A DNA stretch of 5,810 nt from an uncultured bacterium (GTDB lineage Bacteria; Eisenbacteria; RBG-16-71-46; CAIMUX01): contig CAMPIC010000217.1 of the NCBI GenBank assembly GCA_946886185.1, forward strand, positions 1-5,810, read 5' to 3'. A model generated the notes under the pieces. It was not told the DNA's origin and searched no databases. It worked only from the letters and a program-made list of their open reading frames with translations. This document shows, one piece after another, positions 1-4,662 of the stretch. A program made the position numbers and the translations under genes. How positions within the stretch are numbered: position 1 is the stretch's first letter; the number at the start of each line of letters is the position of its first letter.

Positions 1-588
1 AGCGTGCTGGTGCCGATAGGCGGCGTGCATCGAGACGTCCGCGATCGATTCGTCGAGGCAGCGCGGTCGCTGCGGGTAGGCGACGGCTTGCAAGAGGGAG
101 CCGAGATGGGACCGCTCATCAGCGCGCGGCATCGCGAGCGCGTGATGGAGCTCATCGGACGCGGCGAGCATGAGGGCGCGGAATTGCTGCTCGATGGTCG
201 GAACTCGCTTCCTCCGGAAGGCTATTTCCTCCGGCCGACCGTGTTCGATCGCGTGCATCCATTCACCGTGATTGCCAGAGAGGAGATCTTCGGTCCGGTC
301 GCGTCGATCTGCGCCGTCCAGTCGCTCGACGAGGCGCTGGCGATGATGTACGCCCATCCGAACGCAAACGCCACCTCGATCTTCACCTCCAGCGGCAAGA
401 CGGCGCGAGAATTCGCCCGCCGCGCGTCCGCTTCCATGGTCGGAGTCAACATCGGGGTGGCCGCTCCCATGGCATACTTCCCGTTCGGAGGGGCGAAGGA
501 CAGCTTCTTCGGAGACCTGAAGGTGCACGGCCGCGACGCGTTCTTGTTCTACACCGACCAAAAAGTCACGATATCAAGATGGTTCTGA
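1..588 (+). CDS. (Methyl)malonate-semialdehyde dehydrogenase, acylating, C-terminal part (5' end outside window)
   Basis: This is the last 195 codons of an aldehyde dehydrogenase superfamily protein, open from base 1 to a TGA at 586-588. It most resembles the CoA-acylating MMSDH branch (mmsA/iolA type), which converts malonate or methylmalonate semialdehyde to acetyl- or propionyl-CoA with CO2 release and NAD reduction. Supporting motifs are GPLISARHRERV, the cofactor-binding EEIFGPV (280-300), a VGVNIGVAAPMAYFPFGG stretch like the MMSDH VGVNVPIPVP region, and the ending FYTDQKVTISRWF, a normal MMSDH terminus. The first residues (SVLVPIGG) match the segment just after the catalytic Cys in MMSDH (CMALS-type), so that Cys should lie about four codons upstream. 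Next to pyrimidine-catabolism genes it would take the semialdehyde made by the aminotransferase at 3328. Superfamily membership is certain; MMSDH rather than another ALDH is very likely. Confidence 0.9.
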   Translation, partial: SVLVPIGGVHRDVRDRFVEAARSLRVGDGLQEGAEMGPLISARHRERVMELIGRGEHEGAELLLDGRNSLPPEGYFLRPTVFDRVHPFTVIAREEIFGPVASICAVQSLDEALAMMYAHPNANATSIFTSSGKTAREFARRASASMVGVNIGVAAPMAYFPFGGAKDSFFGDLKVHGRDAFLFYTDQKVTISRWF

Positions 589-596
589 GCTCCATG

Positions 597-867
597 GAAT
601 CCCGCTCGCGAGCCAGCGAACCCCGCTCTCGAGCCAAAGAACGCCGCTCCCGAGCCAACGACTCCGGCTCCCGAGCCAACGAATCCCGCTCTCGAGCCAG
701 CGAACCCGTCTCGCGAGCCAACAAATCCCGTTCGCGAGCCAACGACTCCGTCTCGCGAGCCAACGACTCCGTCTCGCGAGCCAACGAATCCCACTCGAGA
801 GCCAGCGAACCCCGCTCCCGAGCCAACGAATCCCGCTCCCGAGCCGGCGACCCCCTCGCCAGCCAAC
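597..867. repeat. 21-bp tandem repeat array, about 13 units, in the gap between the first two genes
   Basis: This fills most of the 330-bp gap between the dehydrogenase stop and the beta-ureidopropionase start. Twelve units are exactly 21 bp (597-848). They are followed by a 19-bp degenerate unit (849-867) and the first half of another (868-877). Most units begin GAATCCC or GACTCC, contain the core GCTC-NN-GAGCC and end AAC or AGC. The core is a dyad whose centre varies (GC, TC or CC), while most of its arms are kept. Units 8 and 9 (744-785) are identical, which suggests recent duplication. There are no stop codons in the three forward frames, and at least two reverse frames are open too, so open frames here are weak evidence of coding. 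The units abut with no spacers, so this is not CRISPR. The function is unknown: a protein-binding array, an RNA structure element or a neutral minisatellite are all possible. Confidence 0.95.
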
Positions 868-903
868 GAATCCCGCTTGGAGTACGTGTCACCGTGGGAC
901 TGT

Positions 904-908
904 GGAGG
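904..908 (+). promoter_or_regulatory. Ribosome binding site of beta-ureidopropionase
   Basis: GGAGG lies 10 nt before the ATG at 919. It settles the start: the same frame is open further upstream and offers a TTG at 877, but that codon has no Shine-Dalgarno sequence and sits in the tail of the repeat array. Confidence 0.8.
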
Positions 909-918
909 TAGTAGACAG

Positions 919-1785
919 ATGAATCGCAAGGTAGTCGCAGGGCTCATCCAAGCCGCAGTTCCCATCCCTCATGAAGGAGCGTCCATCGAGCAGATCAAGG
1001 AGGCCGCGATTGCGCTCCACGTTCCGTTCATCGAGGAAGCGGGGCGGCGAAACGTCCAAATCCTGGGATTGCAGGAGATGTTCAACGGGCCCTATTTCTG
1101 CCCGTCTCAGGATCCACGTTGGTACGACATGGCCGAGCCGGTGCCCGGTCCAACCACCGAGCGGATGGCGGAGTACGCGCGGAAGTTCCAGATGGCCATG
1201 GTCGTTCCGGTGTTCGAGCAGGAGCAGCCGGGCGTCTACTACAACACCGCGGCGGTGTACGACGCGGACGGGACGTATCTGGGCAAGTACCGCAAGAATC
1301 ACATTCCGCACACGGCCGGGTTCTGGGAGAAGTTCTTCTTCAAGCCGGGCAATCTCGGATATCCCGTTTTCGAAACGCGGTACGCGAAGGTCGGCGTCTA
1401 CATTTGCTATGACCGCCACTTCCCGGAGGGCGCTCGCCTCCTTGGCCTCAATGGCGCGGAGATCGTTTTCAATCCATCGGCCACCGTCGCGGGGTTGTCC
1501 CAGTATCTCTGGAAGCTCGAGCAGCCGGCGCATGCGGTGGCCAACGGGTACTTCATGGCCTGCAGCAACCGCGTCGGCACGGAGCAGCCCTGGAACATCG
1601 GGAAGTTCTACGGTTCGTCCTATTTCGTCGACCCGCGCGGCAATTTCCTGGCGACGGCGTCAGAGGACAAGACGGAGCTGATCACGGCAGAGCTCGATCT
1701 TTCCATGATCGAGGAAGTCCGGCGCGTCTGGCAGTTCTATCGCGACCGCCGCCCAGAAACCTATGAGGGGATGGTGCAGATCTGA
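919..1785 (+). CDS. Beta-ureidopropionase (N-carbamoyl-beta-alanine amidohydrolase), nitrilase superfamily
   Basis: This 288-residue enzyme hydrolyses N-carbamoyl-beta-alanine to beta-alanine, CO2 and ammonia, the third step of reductive uracil breakdown; the thymine branch gives beta-aminoisobutyrate. It is a single carbon-nitrogen hydrolase domain. The nitrilase triad is visible: Glu53 in LQEMFNGPYF, Lys126 in GKYRKNHIP and Cys163 in VYICYDRHFPE. NGAEIVFNPSAT, ANGYFMACSNRVGTE and KFYGSSYFVDP closely follow the eukaryotic UPB1 pattern, which separates it from general nitrilases and from D-carbamoylases. Its length is usual for bacterial members; UPB1 is longer mainly at its N terminus. The start is the ATG with GGAGG 10 nt upstream. 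The next gene, dihydropyrimidinase, makes its substrate. It is a cytoplasmic enzyme with no signal peptide. N-carbamoylputrescine amidase is the main alternative, less likely in this context. Confidence 0.93.
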   Translation: MNRKVVAGLIQAAVPIPHEGASIEQIKEAAIALHVPFIEEAGRRNVQILGLQEMFNGPYFCPSQDPRWYDMAEPVPGPTTERMAEYARKFQMAMVVPVFEQEQPGVYYNTAAVYDADGTYLGKYRKNHIPHTAGFWEKFFFKPGNLGYPVFETRYAKVGVYICYDRHFPEGARLLGLNGAEIVFNPSATVAGLSQYLWKLEQPAHAVANGYFMACSNRVGTEQPWNIGKFYGSSYFVDPRGNFLATASEDKTELITAELDLSMIEEVRRVWQFYRDRRPETYEGMVQI

Positions 1786-1817
1786 GTCGACCGCCCCGTG
1801 GATGCGCAGGGGGACAC

Positions 1818-1837
1818 CCGCGATCTCAGGATCGCGG
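1818..1837. other. Perfect 8-bp inverted repeat with 4-base loop in the gap before dihydropyrimidinase
   Basis: CCGCGATC, loop TCAG, GATCGCGG form a perfect GC-rich hairpin in the 102-bp gap between the beta-ureidopropionase stop and the dihydropyrimidinase start. No T-run follows on either strand, so it does not look like a classical intrinsic terminator. In an operon it could be an mRNA-processing or stability hairpin, or a dyad operator. The rest of the gap shows no convincing promoter. Confidence 0.6.
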
Positions 1838-1878
1838 CCCACGGTTCTGCCGCGCGGTAAGACGGAGCGTAGATCTCC

Positions 1879-1883
1879 GGAGG
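1879..1883 (+). promoter_or_regulatory. Ribosome binding site of dihydropyrimidinase
   Basis: GGAGG ends 4 nt before the ATG at 1888. It is part of the palindrome CTCCGGAG (1876-1883), so it could pair locally with its own flank. Confidence 0.75.
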
Positions 1884-1887
1884 ATCC

Positions 1888-3276
1888 ATGAAGACGTTGA
1901 TCAAAAACGGGATGGTCGTCACCGCGACCGATCAGTGGCAGGGGGACATCCTCATCGAGGGGGAGAAGATCAGCCTGCTCGGCGCCGCTCTGGCCGCGAC
2001 CGCGATCGGTGAAGTGGACAAGGTCATCGACGCGTCCGGCAAATACGTCCTTCCCGGAGGAATCGACGTCCACACGCATCTGGACATGCCCTTCGGCGGC
2101 ACGACCTCCGCGGACGATTTCGAAACGGGCACGATCGCAGCCGCGCACGGCGGCACCACCACCATCGTGGACTTCGCGATCCAATACCGTGGACAGTCGC
2201 TCCACGATGCGCTGGGCGCCTGGATGACGAAAGCCGAGGGAAAGGCGGCCATCGACTACGGATTCCACATGATCATGACCGACCTCACCGATCAGGTGGA
2301 ACAGGAGATGGACGCCTTGGTCCGCGAGGGCGTCACCTCCTTCAAGCTGTTCATGGCCTATCCCGGTGTCTTCATGCTCGACGATACCACCATCTTTCGC
2401 GCGTTGCTCCGAACGGGAAAGAACGGCGGCACGATCTGCATGCACGCCGAGAACGGCGGCGTGATCGACGTGCTGGTGCAGCGCGCGCTCGCCGAGGGGA
2501 AGACCGCGCCCAAGTATCACGCGCTCACCCGGCCGGCGCGCGCCGAGGCGGAGGCGACGCATCGTGCCATCGCGCTCGCGGAGATGGCGGACGTTCCGAT
2601 CTACATCGTCCATCTTTCCGCGGCGGAAGCATTGGAGATGGTGACGGAAGCGCGCGACCGCGGTCTGCCGGCTTTCGCGGAAACCTGCCCGCAGTACCTG
2701 TTTCTTTCCTACGAGAACTACGAAGAGCCGAACTTCGCCGGGGCGAAGTATGTGATGAGTCCGCCATTGCGTGCCAAGGAGAAGCAGGCGCACCTCTGGC
2801 GCGGGCTGGCCATGAACGATCTCCAGGTGATCTCGACCGACCACTGCCCGTTCTGCATGAAGGAGCAGAAGGAGCTAGGAAGCGACGATTTCTCCAAGAT
2901 CCCGAACGGGGCGCCCGGCATCGAAACTCGGATGAGTCTGGTCTATGATGGGGGAGTGCGGACGGGAAAGATCTCGCTCAACCGCTTCGTGGAGCTGACC
3001 TCGACCTCGCCGGCCAAGATTTTCGGCCTGTTTCCGAGAAAGGGGACGATCGCTCCCGGCTCGGACGCCGATCTGGTGATCTTCGACCCGACGGCCCGGA
3101 TCCAGCTTTCCGTCAAGACATTGCACATGAACGTCGACTACAACCCATATGAGGGCAGGGAAGTCGTGGGAGCGGCCGACACCGTGCTGTCGCGCGGCCG
3201 GGTGGTGATCGAAAACCGCAAGTTCGTGGGGCGCGCGGGCGCCGGAACGTTCCTCAGACGCTCCCCGCGCTCGTGA
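1888..3276 (+). CDS. hydA: Dihydropyrimidinase (hydantoinase family)
   Basis: This 462-residue cyclic amidohydrolase opens 5,6-dihydrouracil or dihydrothymine to the N-carbamoyl-beta-amino acid, the step between dihydropyrimidine dehydrogenase and beta-ureidopropionase. The binuclear zinc centre of the family can be read in full: His62 and His64 in VHTHLDMPFGG, the carboxylated lysine Lys153 in SFKLFMAYPG, His186 in CMHAENG, His242 in IVHLSAAEA and Asp318 in ISTDHCPF. Tyr158 in the same FKLFMAYPG stretch is the conserved substrate-side tyrosine. The C-terminal part (GTIAPGSDADLVIFDP, then LHMNVDYNPYEGREVVG) is typical of D-hydantoinases and dihydropyrimidinases and argues against allantoinase or dihydroorotase. 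Length is normal. The ATG is preceded by GGAGG, and the protein opens with the usual KTLIKNGMVVT strand. Neighbouring genes support the pyrimidine role over hydantoin salvage. Confidence 0.96.
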   Translation: MKTLIKNGMVVTATDQWQGDILIEGEKISLLGAALAATAIGEVDKVIDASGKYVLPGGIDVHTHLDMPFGGTTSADDFETGTIAAAHGGTTTIVDFAIQYRGQSLHDALGAWMTKAEGKAAIDYGFHMIMTDLTDQVEQEMDALVREGVTSFKLFMAYPGVFMLDDTTIFRALLRTGKNGGTICMHAENGGVIDVLVQRALAEGKTAPKYHALTRPARAEAEATHRAIALAEMADVPIYIVHLSAAEALEMVTEARDRGLPAFAETCPQYLFLSYENYEEPNFAGAKYVMSPPLRAKEKQAHLWRGLAMNDLQVISTDHCPFCMKEQKELGSDDFSKIPNGAPGIETRMSLVYDGGVRTGKISLNRFVELTSTSPAKIFGLFPRKGTIAPGSDADLVIFDPTARIQLSVKTLHMNVDYNPYEGREVVGAADTVLSRGRVVIENRKFVGRAGAGTFLRRSPRS

Positions 3277-3327
3277 CGACTGCTCCCTCGGGTGCGATTC
3301 GGTCCACAGGAAGGATGAGCAAACGGT

Positions 3328-4662
3328 ATGGACGCCAAGACGGAGGTGACCACCGCTCGGGTCGACGGAGCGGCGGTGCGGGCCAAGCAAAAGCAGTACC
3401 TGTTCCCGGGGGTCATGACCTTCTATCAAGAGCCGCTGGTCATCGCGTCGGGAAAGGGACGGCGGGTTTTCGACTCTGAAGGCGTGGAGTATCTCGACTT
3501 CTTCGGAGGCATCCTCACCGTGTCGGTCGGTCATGCCGACGAGAAGGTGAACGCGGCGATCCGCTCGCAGATCGAGAAGTTCTCGCATACCTCGAGCGTC
3601 TACCCGACCGAGCCGGTCGTCGATCTCGCCGAGACTCTGGCGCGCCTCGCTCCGGGCAATCTCAGTCAGTCCTACTTCACCGTATCCGGAACCGAAGCGG
3701 ACGAAACCGCCGTCATGATGGCGCAGCTCCACACCGGGAACACCGAGCTGATCGCCCTTCGTCACGGATATTCGGGACGATCCCTCCTCGCGCAATCGAT
3801 CACCGGACACGCTCCCTGGAGAGCGCTTCCCAGCCAGGTCGCGGGCATCAAGCACGCGCCGGCGCCGTACTGTTATCGCTGCCCTCTGCATCTCTCGTAT
3901 CCCTCCTGCGGAGTGGCGTGCGCGAAGGACATCGAAGAATTGATCCGCACCACGACGACGGGTCGGATCGCGGGATTCATCGCCGAACCGATTCAAGGAG
4001 TAGGCGGCTTCATCACTCCTCCCCGCGAGTACTTCGAAATCGCCGTCGAGATCGTGCGCAAGTACGGCGGCGTCTTCATCTGCGATGAAGTGCAGACCGG
4101 ATTCGGACGCACCGGCGGATCGATGTGGGGAATCGAGCACTGGGGCGTGCAGCCCGACATCATGACCATGGCGAAGGGGATCGCGAACGGTCTGCCGCTC
4201 GGCGTGACGATCACCACTCCGGAGATCGCCGCTTCGCTCACCGCAATGACGATTTCGACGTTCGGCGGAAATCCGGTCTCCTGCGCGGCGGCCAATGCGA
4301 CGCTCGAACGGATCGAACAGGACAATCTGGTCGAGAACTCCGCGCGCATGGGCGAGCTGCTGCATGAAGGCCTCCGCGCGCTGAAACACCGCTTCCCCGC
4401 CACAGTGGGCGATGTGCGTGGTCTCGGGCTGATGCGCGGCGTGGAATTGGTCGAGGACGAAACCATCGGAAATCGCACGCCCGCGAAAGCGCTGACGGCT
4501 CGCCTCTTCGAGGAGACGAAGAAGCACCGCCTCCTCATCGGCAAGGGAGGACTGGAAGGAAACGTGCTCCGAATCTCGCCGGCGCTCACGGTAACGAGCG
4601 ATGAGATCGCCGAAGCGGTCAGCCTTCTGGGAGAATCTTTGGCGGCCGCAGGAGCGCGATGA
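3328..4662 (+). CDS. Class III PLP-dependent aminotransferase, AGXT2-like; probable beta-alanine / beta-aminoisobutyrate transaminase
   Basis: This 444-residue fold-type I aminotransferase most likely moves the amino group of beta-alanine (or beta-aminoisobutyrate) to pyruvate or glyoxylate, making the semialdehyde used by the dehydrogenase at 1-588. Visible motifs are FFGGILTVSVGH near residue 60, the phosphate-binding SGTEADE (120-126), FIAEPIQGVGGFITPP (217-232), Asp253 in ICDEVQTGFGRTGG for the pyridine nitrogen, Lys283 in MTMAKGIANGLPLG as the Schiff-base lysine, and STFGGNPVSCAAA. IGKGGLEGNVLRISPAL is typical of the AGXT2-like branch. A Cys cluster (182, 185, 194, 198) sits in an insert before the EPIQG motif. 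The in-frame start is fixed by a TGA at 3316-3318. AGGAAGGA (3308-3315) ends 12 nt before the ATG, rather far. The stop overlaps the preT start in ATGA. The exact amino donor and acceptor cannot be read from sequence. Confidence 0.9.
   Translation: MDAKTEVTTARVDGAAVRAKQKQYLFPGVMTFYQEPLVIASGKGRRVFDSEGVEYLDFFGGILTVSVGHADEKVNAAIRSQIEKFSHTSSVYPTEPVVDLAETLARLAPGNLSQSYFTVSGTEADETAVMMAQLHTGNTELIALRHGYSGRSLLAQSITGHAPWRALPSQVAGIKHAPAPYCYRCPLHLSYPSCGVACAKDIEELIRTTTTGRIAGFIAEPIQGVGGFITPPREYFEIAVEIVRKYGGVFICDEVQTGFGRTGGSMWGIEHWGVQPDIMTMAKGIANGLPLGVTITTPEIAASLTAMTISTFGGNPVSCAAANATLERIEQDNLVENSARMGELLHEGLRALKHRFPATVGDVRGLGLMRGVELVEDETIGNRTPAKALTARLFEETKKHRLLIGKGGLEGNVLRISPALTVTSDEIAEAVSLLGESLAAAGAR
4650..4654 (+). 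promoter_or_regulatory. Ribosome binding site for the overlapping preT start
   Basis: AGGAG inside the end of the aminotransferase gene stands 4 nt before the ATG at 4659. That ATG overlaps the aminotransferase stop (ATGA), the usual layout for translational coupling. The spacing is short. The later in-frame ATG at 4818 has only a weak GGACAGG upstream. On this evidence 4659 is favoured, but not settled. Confidence 0.5.

Noticed and set aside
597..867. CRISPR array
   Set aside because: Units are 21 bp and abut directly with no unique spacers, and no cas-like gene is in the window.
579..911. A Ser/Arg-rich 110-codon frame across the 21-bp array
   Set aside because: It has no Shine-Dalgarno sequence, overlaps the end of the dehydrogenase gene, and exists because the repeat unit has no stop codon in any forward frame. 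Two - strand frames over the array are equally open and equally unsupported.
877..918. TTG at 877 as the start of beta-ureidopropionase
   Set aside because: The extra 14 residues come from the end of the repeat array, no RBS precedes the TTG, and GGAGG stands at a good distance from ATG 919.
1818..1837. Intrinsic transcription terminator
   Set aside because: The stem is good, but no T-run follows on either strand, and the next gene belongs to the same pathway in the same direction.
1660..2844. A 394-codon open frame on the - strand
   Set aside because: It is fully antisense to beta-ureidopropionase and dihydropyrimidinase, with no domain seen and a composition typical of a shadow frame.
3273..3479. 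A 68-codon + frame between dihydropyrimidinase and the aminotransferase
   Set aside because: It runs mostly inside the aminotransferase in another frame and has no recognisable domain. The AGGAAGGA near its internal ATG is more simply the aminotransferase RBS.
2875..4527. A 550-codon open frame on the - strand
   Set aside because: It lies antisense to the dihydropyrimidinase end and the aminotransferase, both well supported by motifs. Its product is Arg/His/Asp-rich with no recognisable domain, the usual mirror of GC-rich coding DNA.
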